Source: Taeniopygia guttata
Taxonomy: Eukaryota > Chordata > Aves > Passeriformes > Estrildidae
DNA length: 64,000 nt
Assembly (NCBI RefSeq): GCF_048771995.1
Contig: NC_133030.1
Coordinates: 10,122,001 to 10,186,000, forward strand
Direction: 5' to 3'
Shown here: piece by piece, positions 33,146-47,889 of the stretch
Layout: every line of letters starts with the position of its first letter
Position numbering within the stretch: position 1 is the first letter of the stretch
Notes under the pieces: generated by a model
Told to the model about the DNA's origin: nothing
What the model saw: only the letters and a program-made list of their open reading frames with translations
Databases searched by the model: none
Translations under genes and position numbers: made by a program

Positions 33146-36100
33146 GTTCCTACAAATGCATTTGCAGGAAAAGAGATGTTTGCAGAACAAATGTATTGTA
33201 GGGTGAATCTCACATTCACTTCCAATGCTGGACCTGCTTCCTGAAACAAGGAAACCTGGTAGTGTCAGATTTTCTGCTTTTATGAAGATAGGAAAAACGA
33301 CAAAAACCCAGGAGGAAAGTCATATAGACCAAAAATACCTCCTAACCAAACATACACAATTACAAAAGCGTTTTCACCTGTTGCAATGCATCATTTATTT
33401 CCACTGCACTTTTCCATGCCCCAATGAAATTTCTGCAGAATGAGAAGTCCAGATTTCAGCGATAATGAAAATTGTTTAAGTGAATGTGTTTTAGAAGAAT
33501 AAAATTAGCTATAATTAAAAGTCAAACATCCAGAGATCCTGGAACACACCAAAAAGGTAACAGAGGGCTTGTACCGTACTGGATAATGACATCATTGGAA
33601 CTAACTGAAAAGAAACTAAGGAAGGTGGCCACAAAAAATGGTGAGGAAATAGGACAAGAAGCCACCCATGAATCAAAGTTGGTTGTAGCAGGCTACCTTG
33701 TGGTGGGGATCAAAGGAAGAATGATATAGGTGAGTCACTCAAGGCTGAGTGAGGGTCAAAATGTGACAAAAACTGGAGGTGTTTAGGATGAAGAGTCATT
33801 TTCTCAATTATGGAACTTTGGAATATCATGGTGACAGCTTTGGTTGTACGAGTCACTGCAGGAAGAGGGAAATACCTCAGAAACATTGAAGACTTTCTCC
33901 TTCCTTTGGGCTGCCTTTGGGACCTCCTGCAGATTTTGTAGTTGGCATTACACAAGTGTTATCTAGTATTACTTTTGTGAAGAGATCTGTCAATCTTCCC
34001 CCTTTTCTCTGAAGTCAGAGGTGGGAGAATTACAGAAGCTGCAAATACTCTGAGGGCAGTAAGGTTCCAGGCAGGACTGGAGATGTCAGTGCTAATGCCG
34101 CCAGTTTCTGGTTTCTGCTGTGGTTCCTGCCAGTCATCCCAGAAGTGACAGAGAAAAGAATATTATTTTACCCGTGGCAGAGAGCCAGCAGAGCAGTCCA
34201 GCCTTTTCTCTTGCTTCTGGTGGAGAAGAATATGTCAGGAGAATGAGGGAAGGCAAAAGTGAAGACACAGGACACTGTGATACACAGTGACTCGAGCACG
34301 AGCTTGTTCTATAAAGAGCCTTATCAGCACAGCACAATTTAAAAAACCTGCCTAAGAAGGAGAGGTTACTCCACCATATGTCAGGGACTGCTCTGCTTCC
34401 CAGCTGCTTCTGCAATCCAAGAGGCATGGAGGTGACAATATTTCTCCCCGGACTGTGAATGAGTGCAGAATTGAGATTCCACAGCTCCTGCTGCGCGCGC
34501 CCAACTGACAGGATGTCATAGGATCAGGAGAGCACTCAGAGTCTCTCCCCTGATACCACAGTCCTCGGTGAATTTGTAGGATTCAAATGCATCAGAGACT
34601 TATAGCTTTTCCAAATGATCCACTTCCAGAGGGGTTCTGCTTTTAAAACTGCTTTGCTAATGAAGGGCAACACACTGTGGAGATTGTTGCTACTGCAATT
34701 GGCGTGTGTTGTTGCTGGTTCTTTCCAAGGAGCACAGCCAGACAACCAATTTCAAATATCTCTCACCATTCTGTTATCTAATGCTTCCTCAGCTATTGCT
34801 ATCAGTCAATGCATTCCGGAGAGCAATACTGAGCCTGGAATTGACTTGGAGCTTGCACAGTCAAATGATATCTTCTGGTTAGGTCTGCTCTAAAGTACAC
34901 AAAATTCCCACCAGCTTCAAATAGCCTAAATGCTTTTTTTTTATCACTGTAAACCATTATTTCATGTTTTAGAGGTATTTTATCCACTCCAATCTTTTCT
35001 GTGTGCTATGAAATCCTTCATAGTTACACTATAGAAGAAACCTTACCGATTTTATGGGATCATATTTGATACTGTGCTTCTCCAGCATTAAACCAACAAA
35101 AGCTGTGTTTTTCTTATGTTTTTTTTTTCTTATGTTTTGAGCAGATCTTTGTCCTGCAACAGAAATGAATAATTGCAGGTTTCTTTGCCAACAAATTCCA
35201 TTTTGACTTCCAGCTTGACCTAGGGAGTAATGACCCTGGAGTTTGTTTACACAATGTGTTGGTGAAAGCCATAAGGGAAGATTTTCTAGAAGAGGATGAC
35301 TCTAGACCATCAGCTTCTCAGTCAAATGTGGCATCCTTGGAGCATTTACCTGTATTCTTTTCCTGACAGTGACTAAATAATGCTGTCTTTATGACAAGTT
35401 CCAGCTTTACTGGAAATACTTCTCATTTATTAGACAGAGAACAGGAGAAGAAGATATACCAGAAATGTTTCAAACTTGCAAGAGTGCATACTTGGACCTG
35501 TGGTCCTGTACAAATACATCTGGACAGAATTGACCGGGTGGTCTTATTCAGCCTGATATAGTACAATTCCCACAAAATCACCCCTGAAGAGCATAGTAGG
35601 AGCCAGGATTTGCAAAGACTTTGGCAACAAGACCAATACAGGCCCATTAAAACAAACCTGACCCAGGAACAATTTCACTGAGTGAAATCTGGGATGAATT
35701 TGTCCCACGGAGGTCTAACTTTCACTGGAGGTGCATTGTTAAGAGGGACACTGAGCCAGAGGTGCTCAGGTGATGATTTTTTGGGAGTCAGAAGAAAGAA
35801 GGAGAGGTATGAAAGGGGTTTAGCTCTGCCTGTCTGTTTGGTGAAACACTGAATCTCTCCTTTCTCTTGAAGTTAAACCACCTCAGAAATGTGATTGTAC
35901 CTTTGCTTAAAGGCATATGTCTTCTCAAAAACACCTATGATAATAATCGTGATTTGTGGTAAAATTGATACTACAAAGTCTTCTAGCCATGAACATGGTA
36001 ATAAATTACATCACTAAAGTTATTTATTATGCTTATGACCATCTAAGTGGTGTTTTAGCTAGAATGAGTTAGGCTGGACTGAGAAACAGAGAGGTGTTAC

Positions 36101-39100
36101 GGTTTATGTGATGCCAATAATCAGATCACCCTACAGGGACAGATTGTACCTACACACATTAGCTCTGGATGCTCAGCCCTGTTGAGACTGAAGGATGTGA
36201 AAAGGTAAAAATCCCTGTCTGGAGAATTCACACTTTGGATAGTTGTGACTTTTTTTTTTTTATTTGAGCTTCAAATACTTGATGAAGATCAGAGAAAAAT
36301 GAGTGTGTGCGCTGAACACATGACAACAATTTACCATATTGTGAAATAAAAGAAATAGAAAGTGAGTTAAAGGAAGCCAGTTAAGACTCATGTTTTTCTT
36401 GCTATTGTGTATTTCATGCTACACTGCTGAAATAGTGGAGTATGCTACATGCTACACTTATCACTACTAAGAACTGCAAGGCACCAACAGAACTGTATAA
36501 ATTGTTAAGAGATGTAAATGATTATCAAATTCAGTCCACGAGTGCTTATTCACCTGCTGTCATCACCTTTGATTATGATGATACTGCAGGAAGGACTGAA
36601 ACAATGAAGCCCTTTATGAAACAGTCTGAACAAACATAAACCTGAAAACTAGTACAAAGTTTCCTAATCATTTAAGACTGTTAATATTTTGCACACAGGC
36701 ATATCCTCAGCTTCTGGAAAGCAAAATGATTCATCTGAGTCAGTAGATATCTAATCTTTCACTTTAGCTCATACCATAGGCCTAAAGCCCTGGAGAAATA
36801 TCTTAGAAAAATAAAATTCTGATATAACTCCTCCAAAATCTGTTTAGTACATGGAATTACATCACCTGGGTTTTAAAAAGTGTGATGATATCTTGCATCC
36901 TTTCTCAGAAGATCCCCAGACTCAGTCCTTAATATTGGTGACAACAACCATGTAGGAAGTTTTACAATGGCTTTTCTCAAGAGAGAGGAAGATTATTAAT
37001 AAATTGTTCTTCCTGTTGGAGGTCATAGGAAGTAATTTTCATCTGAAATGAAGCCTAAAGCCTGGGTGTAGCTGCACAATTTGCTATGAATTGGGAAACC
37101 AAGTAACTTTCTCTGATGTTCCTTATTGCAACTGGTCCTCTTTGCTGCCACCAAACATGGCTGTGGGACATTTAGGGTCAAGAATTGAAGGGCAAAGGTT
37201 ACTGAAGCATCCTGCCAATGCAGCTAAAAGTGACCTTTAGCTGACAAAGCAGAAGTAACACGGGATCTAAAAGAATGGTATTCAAATAGCCAGTCCATGC
37301 AAAACATTGCATTTCGATTGATCCTAATCAGCCATAATTTCCTACTTTAATGGCCAATTAAAAGGCCATTTGAAAGTAAGAGAAGCAGAACAAATCAGCA
37401 TGGAAAGAGCCTGCATGGTCTTTAGAAAGTAATTCAAGTTTACTTAGGTTTTACACATCTGACTAGTGAGGAAACGAGCAAGTAATGGATGTCTTACTCC
37501 AAAAGTAGTTCAGCTTCATTAAATAACTTCTTTCAGCAAGAGATAAAATCTGAAACACCCCTGGAAAGTAAAATGAAATAGCTACATTACCACAAGGTAT
37601 TTATCTACCTAAACATCACAAATATTGGAAGGAATGTAGAATCCTCCACTATCTGGCTATTGTTTGTTATGTACATTGACTTGCTATAAGAAGCAGAATT
37701 AAACTCAATGTTTTTTGTGCGTATTTACAACTGTGATCAGACATACAACGGTCAGAACAATTCTATTGTATAATTTTTAAACGCCAGATATTTTTATGTC
37801 AAACGCATCTTTGATTTGTTTTCCTTTTTTTTGGAAACAAAACTCCTTGAACATGTCAAGCTCCATTACCTCTGGTTCTTTCATGTCTGGAGGTAGCAGG
37901 AAGGTCCTTGCATGACCAGAGGCAGAGAGCCCTCAGTTGCTGAAGCCAGGATTGAATGATTAATCAGTGTCATCAAAGCAGACAGATGATATGAGGATGG
38001 AAAGGTGGAGTCCATGGTGGCTCTTTCACATGGCTCAGTGTGCAATTCCTACACTCTGAGTTGTGGATCTATGGATTTGGTCATTCCTTTTGCCAAGGGG
38101 GCTGTAAAGACAGTCACACACCACACACACACTCACTTCCCCCAATTAATTCAGAATTTAACCTGACTGAGAACATTTCCAGAGCAGGGCAGGAATCCTT
38201 CTCTCCCTGTGTGGGGCATCAAGGTTTCAATCAATAGTAAAGGCTCCCTGAGACCTGTCTATTGCTCTTTATCAGAGGCCTCCAGCAGATAAAACCTGTC
38301 ACAAAACAGCTACTGATCGCTGCCACTCCAGCCTCGCCGCAAGGAAGAGCTGCTGCTGCAAGGCAGGAGATGCCCTTTTTCCCATTGCTTGGACTAACAG
38401 GACATGGATTTCCACCAGTGGGTTTTGGACTCAGCCAGGCAGAAGTTCCATCAGCTGTATAACAGAAGGAAGGGAGCAGCTAATACTAATGCCATCGGGA
38501 GCAGCAGAGTTGTGACTGAGCCCTGCACAAGCATTTTCAATTAATGGCTCCAGTGGCAGTGCCAGCACCTTTCTCAAAAGACAGTGATCCCCAAATTTAT
38601 GAGTTTTTCTCTCACACACAGGCAGCAATGACAACCCTTTGCACAGCAAGTAGCAGATATAAAACCCCACTGATTAATCAATCAACCCTCACTCCAACTG
38701 CCTGACTTATGTTCCCTGTAGAGCTGCAATTTAAATTAATATTTGTAGTTTAGTCCTGTTGAGGCTTCATGAGAATGAAGGCTCCGTATTTCCTCATATC
38801 TTTATGAGCATGAAAAAAAGTGCAATGATGTCATGTTTTCCCTTCTTCACATAACAAGATGCACAAGGAGTGGATCTTGTAGTCCCCCAAGCTGCATTTA
38901 TTCCTCTGGAGAGTCTTGCTCCCTTTACAGCTGTGGACACACATGGCTCCAGCTTTTCCAGTTTCAGATCAATGAGACACCCAACAAAGAGTACAGAGCT
39001 GGCAGGTCCTCAACATTCATCTGAATGAAATGAAAGGGACCTCAGTTCTAGGCTCCAGTTTTCTGTCACTCCATTGTCATTCAGCAAAATGGCCCAAAGA

Positions 39101-39193
39101 AAAAAGCGATCAATCCATAAACTCATGAAGCCTCAGTCTCCATCTGTCGTCAGCTTTGAGCCTCCTCCACTGATCTTATCTGTTGCAGAGTGA

Positions 39194-39233
39194 TTGAAAG
39201 TAATTTGTTTTGGTTGAAAGTAATTTGTTTTGG
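39194..39233. repeat. Perfect 20-bp tandem duplication
   Basis: The 20-bp unit TTGAAAGTAATTTGTTTTGG occurs twice with no spacer, and TAATT homeodomain-like cores are thus doubled. A further GAGAGTAATTAGATTATCT follows. Confidence 0.95.
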
Positions 39234-42200
39234 AGAGTAATTAGATTATCTCTTGGAGGTCTTCCTACCTGGTGACCTAGTGTTTCTCCTTTGCTAGCTG
39301 CTCATTAACATCAATTACCATAGAGACGCTCTTCAAAGGAAGGCTTGCATGGCCCAGGGTGGGGAACCTATTAAAAAATATGCTTCTCATTCCTACTAGG
39401 AGATAATAAACCTTCTGGTGTCACACAATTATTTGTGGGTCAGACACATATGATCCCACTTGGGCTTAAACCCTCCTTTTGCCATTTGGTGTGAAATGTT
39501 TAGCAATTAGGGAATGAGCTGGATCTCTCTATAATGGTGTATATTTAGTAGAACAGGCTCAAGCATAATATCTGGGAGCATTTCCGGACACTGGATGAAT
39601 ATCCCACACTCGCAGAGGTACTGGGATGTCAACTAAAGTTCACATCTGTAGGGGAAATTGCATAGAGGCTCAAAAGTTCATACTCTGATTCTTGTCCTCA
39701 GAATCACCTCTTTTTAATTGAGACAATTTATATGGTTATGTAAATGACACAGCACTGATAAGCATAATCATAAAACCAGTATCTATTTTTTTTTCCTGCA
39801 AAAATGTGGGTGCCAAATGAGTCATTGCCTGACTGGGACATTTACTGGTAGTGATTGCATCATTACTACTGTTCTATCCAACAGAACAACACAAAATAAA
39901 GAACCATTGTGATCCACCTTTTGGACCGGGTTTCTTTTCAGGCACAACAATCTGAGTAATAAATGGTCTTGGTTATGCCTTCATTTACCAGCATTCAATC
40001 CAAAATTTTCTCTTGTTGCATCTGATTTCTGTGCTGCTCAGGAAGTAGAAATACATATAGAGGGAGCAGAAATTATCTCTAAAGATAACGTTGGCTCGTG
40101 TAGATGTTGTGTAGAGGTCCCAGAGCCACTGAAAGCCCAGGGCTGGTGCTGGGAAGCTGAAAGAGAAACATGGTGAGAACATCCTTGTGCAGCTCATGAT
40201 TGCCTGGTCCATAGGGAGAAGAGTTTAAGTTGTGGCAGCCTGAATCATAATGGCTGGGAACAATCACAATGCCTATAGTCATCAAACCCCACCCTTTTAG
40301 ATGATCCTGGTTCTCGAGGTTTAAGTCCCTACTACAAATCCTTTAAATGGCTTTTCTGAAGAGCTGCTAAATGCTAAGGTCTGAAGTAAATAACTGCCTC
40401 TTTTTTTTTTTTTTTTTTTTCATTTGTCTTGTTTGTGTAATTAGGTCATTATATCTGAAAGTGATTGTTTCATGCCAGCCATGAGACAATAATGAAGATC
40501 TTTGATGAATCCAGTGAGCAGCATGTAAATGTGGGGAAGGAATGCAGAAGCAAAGGAATGACCTTTCTGGAAGAGAATTTCTCCTCGAGAATTTCTCTAC
40601 CGTTTTCATCCACATTAAAGTCACTGCATTTACTTTTTCCTGCTGTGTGTTTTCTTCAGTGCTTCCTTTTCCTAATAAAATGCACATTGTCCAAGGAGTT
40701 TGCAACATTCTTTAAATGACTACTGCTGGCTTGTTTGTGAGCCAGCCAGTGGCTGCTTGTACAGAGCTAAATGTTTCCTCTTTCCACAGCTTTCAATGAA
40801 TGCTTAGAACTTAAATACTTGATCTGATTGCATTTATATAATGTTGATATTAATGCTGAGCTATAAGTGGTGTCTAGCCACCTCTCCAGATCCTAACCAT
40901 GGAGATGAATGGCGGTAAAAAAGTAAACTGATTTTATCACTCATTCAAGTGGTAGTTAAAAAAAAAAATCAGAAGGACCAAATAAGGAAGATAAATAACC
41001 TTTTGCTACTCAGGACTGATCCTCACAGGTAAGGGTGAGTTGGCTTATTCCAGTTAGGAGCTCATGTGAGTGACCGTGGGGTGTCTGTCTACAGCCCAGT
41101 GAAACTAGAATTTTTTTCTGTGCAGCAGAAAACAAAAAGTCTGCTTTGGCATCATTTAAGTTGGAGTCAAAGCAAATGGTTTGAAGGAAAATACTTCCCT
41201 CCTTGCTGAGCTTCAGTTTGCTTTTAGGAGTAAGTGGCATTGGAGCATGGGGACTGAATTCTCTTTGGAATAAACCAGGCCTGGATTTGTGCTCACTGAG
41301 GTCCCCTGATGTGGCCACTGATGCCACATGGCATCAGGTTATGCCTTACCTGAAGCAGCTCCCTTCAGCCATGTGCAGTGTGGATGCTGGGTCCTCAGCA
41401 CCCGGGAAAACCATGGGATAATTCAGGATATCCACACGATCTTCTGTCTTCTTAAAGAAATTTTTTTTTTGTTTTGTTTTTTTGCTTTTTTTTGTCCTGT
41501 GACATACAGCAGGTGCAGTAATTCCAAATCTAGATCCATGTTGCTCTGATTCTGAAGAGTAGGTCTAAGGAGTAATGGAGAGTTGGGATTATCACTGATT
41601 TGAGATTATTTACTTGTGGGAAAGTTAGCAAAGTAACAATGCAAAGCAGGCTGCTAGGTAAAATCAAAACCAAAACATGGATCAAAAGAGATTAAATCTG
41701 TGGTGAAACTCCTGAATTCCCTATGGAGAAAATTACAGTTTTCCCAACCAGAAAATTGAAAATTGCTCTAAGTCATAACTGGGGCATGAGACAGGTCACT
41801 TATCTCAGAAATATTATGGACAGATACCCTGTTTACAGCTGGCTTACAGTTTTGAGTTACTTGAGGGATTACAGAAGAGAGAAGCAGAGTTTAAAGAGTG
41901 AGCCTCCTTTCTGCAACGCTATGCAGCAAGTAAGAGCTAATTCTGAAATTAATTTCTCGACCACAGAACCACAGGACAAGATACTTTCTCAATAGTTTTT
42001 TTAGACCTCATGTGGGTCTTGTTAAGGCTCCTCTGGGCCTTAAATCTCCTGTCTACAGAAACCCTCTGCCCCTTCTTGATTCTCTGCTACTGTAGTGTAA
42101 GCAGAAAAAAGATTAAGTGACATAGAACCACTCATTCACATATTTTTTCCCGCTGAATTAGTGACCATTACAAATGTAATAGCCAAACTATTTTCTCCAC

Positions 42201-44508
42201 ACAGCATGGAGAAAAAATATTGTTTGTATGGGTGGTTGATCAGAAACATTTTAGAAGCACAGCACAGAGCCTTATTTAAATGTGCAGGTTACTCACCCAA
42301 GGCAGAAATGCCAGGGTATGAGTTAGGGATCCCCTTGGGAGGAAATACCATTTATGTGCACATCCTAAATACAGAAATTTCAGCAGTCTTTCTCTTTGAG
42401 ACTGGTACCAGTCACAGACCTAGGTTCATGTTGGAAAATCTCCACTGACTACTGTTTGAACAAGCAATCACATGTTAATTAATTAGTCAAAGTAATCAAA
42501 TCTCTGTGGGCAATTTACTAAATCCTATTTGTTGCTGTCATGGCACATTCAATCCTCCTGAGCCAAGAGGTGACTTCTTAAACTCCAGTAAACAACATGA
42601 CCAAATTACAAAATGCCAAATGCAGTTGCAAGGAGTTTGTCAGCTCATGCTTCCCCTTATCCTGAGATTTTAGCCTGGCCTTCTTCCAACATTTCCAATT
42701 CATGACCATGGAATTGGAATGGCCCACCATTGGTATGGCCCACCATACCCTGTGGTGGCTTTGCTGGCTTTGCCTTTTCCCTCAATGCTGCAGGATAACC
42801 TGGGTGAATTCCCCACAGGAAGAACAGGGCTGGGAGAGATCCTAGCAGAGGAAAATAAAATGCCAGCACCCTTTTTATTTGGCTGACACCAAGGTCCTGT
42901 TCAATCTCGTTCATTAAAGGGATGTCACAGGTGGTGATTACAGAGAAAGTTCAGCTGGTTTCCCTTTGAAATACAGAAGGGTGGTGCTCAGGTAATGGAT
43001 ATGAACATCAGTGCTTTTGATGTCTGCAATCTTTGCACCTGCTCATCTGGAAGCCTGGACACCTTGCTGCCACCAGGCCTCACAGCTGGCTCTACAAAAG
43101 GCCAGCAGGATGCTCTGAAAGACAACTCTCCTTCCTCAGCTTGCCTCAAATTGTACGTTTTTACCTTGCTTTGGTGATGGTTTCATTCATTTCCTCCTTA
43201 CCTTCAAAGAATAAGCAATCTGGCCCCACAGGTTTTGCTGTGTTGCTGGGGCAATTGTCAGGGCCAGGGTTCAGCATTTGTCCTTGGAAACCCATTCCAG
43301 CCCCACTGAGGAGCACAGGAAGGCTTGGCTGTGGTACCAGATGCCCCCAGCCCACTATGAAAGAGCTGAGAAAATCAAAGGAGATGGGCTGTAATTGGTG
43401 TGGACACAAATCTTACAAATTTCAGTCTCTCTACCCCTGTATTTAATTACCTTTTACTTCTAGACTCAACCTCAGTGTATGGAAAGAGTGACAAAACATC
43501 ATTGTCATTCAAAAACTCTGTTATAGGAGCAAATCTCTTTGTGTCACAGCTCAAAAGCAAAATGCATGTTCTCACCAGAAGTGGGAATGACCATCACTGC
43601 TTTTTTTAAATCTTGGGGGGAAAATGCCATTGTATTTGGGACACTGATTGATTTAGAGAGTTGGCCACCTCCTGCCTGGTAAATGCTGCCTCAAGAGGTT
43701 TGAGGCTTTAAGATTGCCATGTTAAACATTAGAGCTTACATCACAGGACATAATTTTCCAGATTGACGGTTTTTCTGATTTCCAGTTGGGTTTTATGTAG
43801 AACCAGCTGGTTTAGGGATTGGTTAAGGACAGAACCTTGGTGTTCAACATACTTCAGATATTTTGCTCTAACTGGAAGAATCTATCTGGGGAGATTTGCA
43901 AGGACCTAAGTTTGGCTGGAATGAGCCAGGTTAAAGATGAGTTCAGTGCAGGATCATGTGAATTTGGCTGCAATTCACTACAGATAACTACAGACCAAAA
44001 CAAAAGGAATGTACAGAGTAATTCTTCAACCTTGGGCAATATTTGTTAGAGGGACTTTTTGAAACAAAGGTTAATTTTTTTTTCCATTAGGGTTTCAAAC
44101 AAGGTATCCAGTGCAAATTATTTACTGATTTTTATTTTTTTAATAGCCTTCCCTTGATCCCTTTTGAAAACAGGCATCACATTCGCTCACTTTCCTTCTT
44201 CTGATACTAAGGCTGGTCAAGTACCAAGTGCCATATTCCAGTCATCAGTTCAGTGAGTCCACATCTGAGCTCATCTCAAATCTGCTACCCTTTGGTCAAG
44301 AGCATTGTGGTTAATTACTCCATTGGATTTGCCCCTGGAGAGAAATAAAATACAATGGATGGACGTTTAGACAATTAAAACATTATTTATATGGCAAAAT
44401 GTGGAACAGCACTTCATCGTCTCTTGTCTCTGTGTACTCAGGGTGATCTAAAAGCTCCATCTAAATAAGACCTTTAATGCCTTTTTTTTTACATTGTTCA
44501 TTCATTGC

Positions 44509-44511
<3 letters not shown>

Positions 44512-44542
<31 letters not shown>
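44512..44542. repeat. Poly(T) tract, 31 bases
   Basis: This is an uninterrupted T run in the FGF19-FGF4 intergenic DNA. There is no recognisable element body next to it. Confidence 0.9.
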
Positions 44543-44544
<2 letters not shown>

Positions 44545-47500
44545 CAAACACACAAATTAAAGTCTCTCACTTTTTCTCTTCTAATTTTTGAAACATAAAG
44601 AACAGGAAAGTGCCATATGTTTGTTTAGACAGGTTTTCAAAGTGCCAGTTCCCATCCTCCCTCCCCTTTTTCCTTTTCCTTCCAAGGAACACATTCCTGC
44701 AGGAGCTCAGCTGAAGTGGCTCTGTTGTTTTCTTATGCCCTGGCAGCTAGCAGCCCATGCCATGACACAGCATTCCTCCCGCTTTCTTTGGGCTGTGTCA
44801 CTTGGAGCTGACATTTAGCAGAGTGGCATTAATGCCTCCCCAGACCAGGGCCCTTGTTGAGTGCAGCCAGCAGAGGCTGCAAGTTTGAAAGTGGAGTGTG
44901 GAGCCATGAATCCCAAAAGGAGCTCTCCCCTCCCTTGGGGTGTAGGGCTCGTTTTGCCATTTTGTCTGAAATGGGTGTGATCCCAGCAAGATGAACAGCA
45001 GGACACCCATGGGATGGGGCACATGCTGGATGTATTTTCTTTCCAACATCTGATTGAGGGCTTGACCTCAGTGAAGACAGTAGAAGGATCCCTACTCACT
45101 CCAGAAAACCTGAGTCAGGGCTGCAAGATAAACTGTTCTGCAACTTATGAAAGGGTAAGAGTATGTTTGTTAATTATCTGTCACATCTTTGAATTAGCAG
45201 CAAATGATCTTTTAAAGCCATCACAGGGAAAAATTTTCACAACAAACCATCCTCTCTGCCAAAGGAGGCAGCTTCTGCTAATAGAGGCTTGTAGGTGGTA
45301 GCTGCAAAGGAGAACTAAATTGTAAATGTTTGCTTTCTACTTAGTGAATGTCTGTCATAGCCCTGCTAAGTAGTCAGAAACAAATTATGCGTGAAACTCA
45401 GCATCCCTCTACCTCTTTCTCTCCTGTGATTGATATTTGCTTATGCAACCCAAGTCCTTAATTTAATTAACAGGAATATGCTTATTTTACAAATTATAAC
45501 CTTGTAATCTCCTTAGCAGGAAAAAAAAAGGAGTGTTTTTACCACTGACTAATCTTTGTTGCACATCATTTTATTACCAACATTATTGTGGCCTTCTATT
45601 TCTTAAAAAAAAAAAAAAAAACCAAAACCAAAAACTGTATTAGACTTACTTTTTATTTCCACTAACTTCCAAGTGGATTTTATTTACCGAAAGTTTATGG
45701 GAAAGACACAAAAATCTCTTGAGGCTGTGTGTCCCTATACAGACTTCTAGAACAGCTCAATTTTTTGAGTACTTGTGTCAAATATAAGATGAATTAGCAC
45801 TGACTGTTTTTTAACATTTTCTTTAACAGAAATATTGAGTGGATTTGCCTACATTTTGAAAAAAATTGTGAACTTCGGTGAAATTTTGTAGATGCCCATG
45901 ACAGGTGAAAAATGAATAGATGTTGATAGGTAGCAGAGGTGTTTTTAAATGCATGTTTACATCTACAGACACATTCACAGGACTGTGGCTGTTGTATTTT
46001 TGTGACCCTCTATAAACAACTTGTGCTGCATCTGCCTTAAGCGTAGATTTATGGTTGCCAGTTCATTCACTCTTCCCTTTTATCAAGGAATATGTCCTTC
46101 AGTGCACTCCCACCACCAACACAAAGAAATATTTTTATTGATGGTCACATGCAAGGGTAATTCTGTTAACGCAGCACCCTGTGCAGTGGGTGCCCAGCTG
46201 TCCCTGGCAGACCTGCAAAGGGAGTGGGGCTCTGCATAATCAAGGGGACAGCATGTTTGGTGCTCCTATGAATAGAATCTAAATAAATTGGCAAGGCAAA
46301 TGCATGTTTGCTTCTGTATTTTTCTTAATTAATTTCTGGAGAGTGCAAACAATGAATAAATGCAAATTTGTACTGTGTCATCTTCCAGAAATCTAATGGA
46401 AAGAAACCTCAAATTTATGTCACGAGGAGAAGGGAATGTGCTGATTTTCACTCTGCAACTCTGACACCCACATGAGTACCCACAGTTTTTTATTAAATGT
46501 ATATCTGGTCCTTATTTCTGCATCTGTTCACCTATCTGTAAAAGTCAGAATGTTTCCATGACTATTACACTCTAATTCAGTGTGGGACATTCAATGCCTG
46601 CACTGGTAGCCTTATTTGTTTTCTGACATCATTAAGCAGAAGAGCATAACTTATTTAAAACTTGAGCTTTAAACTAATAGTTTAATAAACTAATAATGAT
46701 TCCAAGCAGATGCCTTCCCTCATCCTGTGAGGCCACTATTCACTCTCACCTGACTCGCAAGCACAGAATACCAGGAGTTCCTTTTTACACTGGATCTACC
46801 TGAATGGGTATTCAGTGATTTTTCAGCATTTATTTGCAAAGAGCTTTAAATATATTTTTCCTGTTGTTCATTTTGCTGCACCTAAGAGTGTGACTAAGAG
46901 TAAGCTGAGGCTTTCAGGGTCCTGATTAATTCCTAATGATATGTGATAATTGTTTTATTAGAGTCACCCAGGTTGCAAAGGAGGACTTTGTTTAGAAGTG
47001 TAGTAACTACAGCCTTATTTCTAATGTGAACATTGTCATTGTGGTATTTATTTGATAATAAAAGTGTAAAAGCCCAAGACTGAAATGAAATATCTGAATT
47101 TATAATCTCAAGGAATATTTTGATAGACTTCCATCACATTAATTTTTGTGCTTGTGTTTACTCCTTTAATCCATATTTTGGACTAAGATATATTCCAAAA
47201 TCATAACATTTACTGAATAAGCTCTAGTCTAGTACACTCTGAGGAATAATCACATTACATCATCTTATTCCATGAAGTCACATTCTTTACTATTTACTAA
47301 TCATTAATCCAAAACATCAACTCCATGAATTATTTCTCAATGTTATTTTATGGCTACAATACCCATTAAATAATTTAAATGGCGTGTTTCTGTTTATATG
47401 TATATTTAAATGAACAAAATAAATAGCAAGAATTATTTTAAAATAAATCACTGCCTTGGATGTGACTGGTATTTCTAAAGATTTGCAAAGGATGCTAAAT

Positions 47501-47872
47501 TTCTGACCCTCGAGGTCAAAGACCTTGTAGTAGGAGTTTATCTTACTCTGTGATTTCTTGAGTTTCCATTTATAGATCTGACTTCAGCAGCAATCAGATT
47601 TGTTCCAACACAATCACTATCAATCCCTATTGAACACAAAGCCACGTGAGGTGGCCATCTATGTAGATACCTTTCTGATGAAAACACGCTATGCTGTCAT
47701 TATTCCATCAGGGCATGCCTCCTCTGCAGGGCATGAGACTATCACAGTTATATTTATAACTTACATAGCTCTATAAACACTTAAGTGTTTTTCCTTGACC
47801 ACCCTAAGCATGCTGAAAAACCCTGTGCTGAAATGCCCATGCTGCGATTGCTAAAACCCCCAGTGAATCACA

Positions 47873-47889
47873 TCTGATAACTTATCAGA
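47873..47889. promoter_or_regulatory. Palindromic double GATA site
   Basis: TCTGATAA-C-TTATCAGA is a perfect 17-base odd palindrome with two GATA cores facing each other. It is inside a block that reads like a conserved element. Binding is inferred. Confidence 0.4.
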
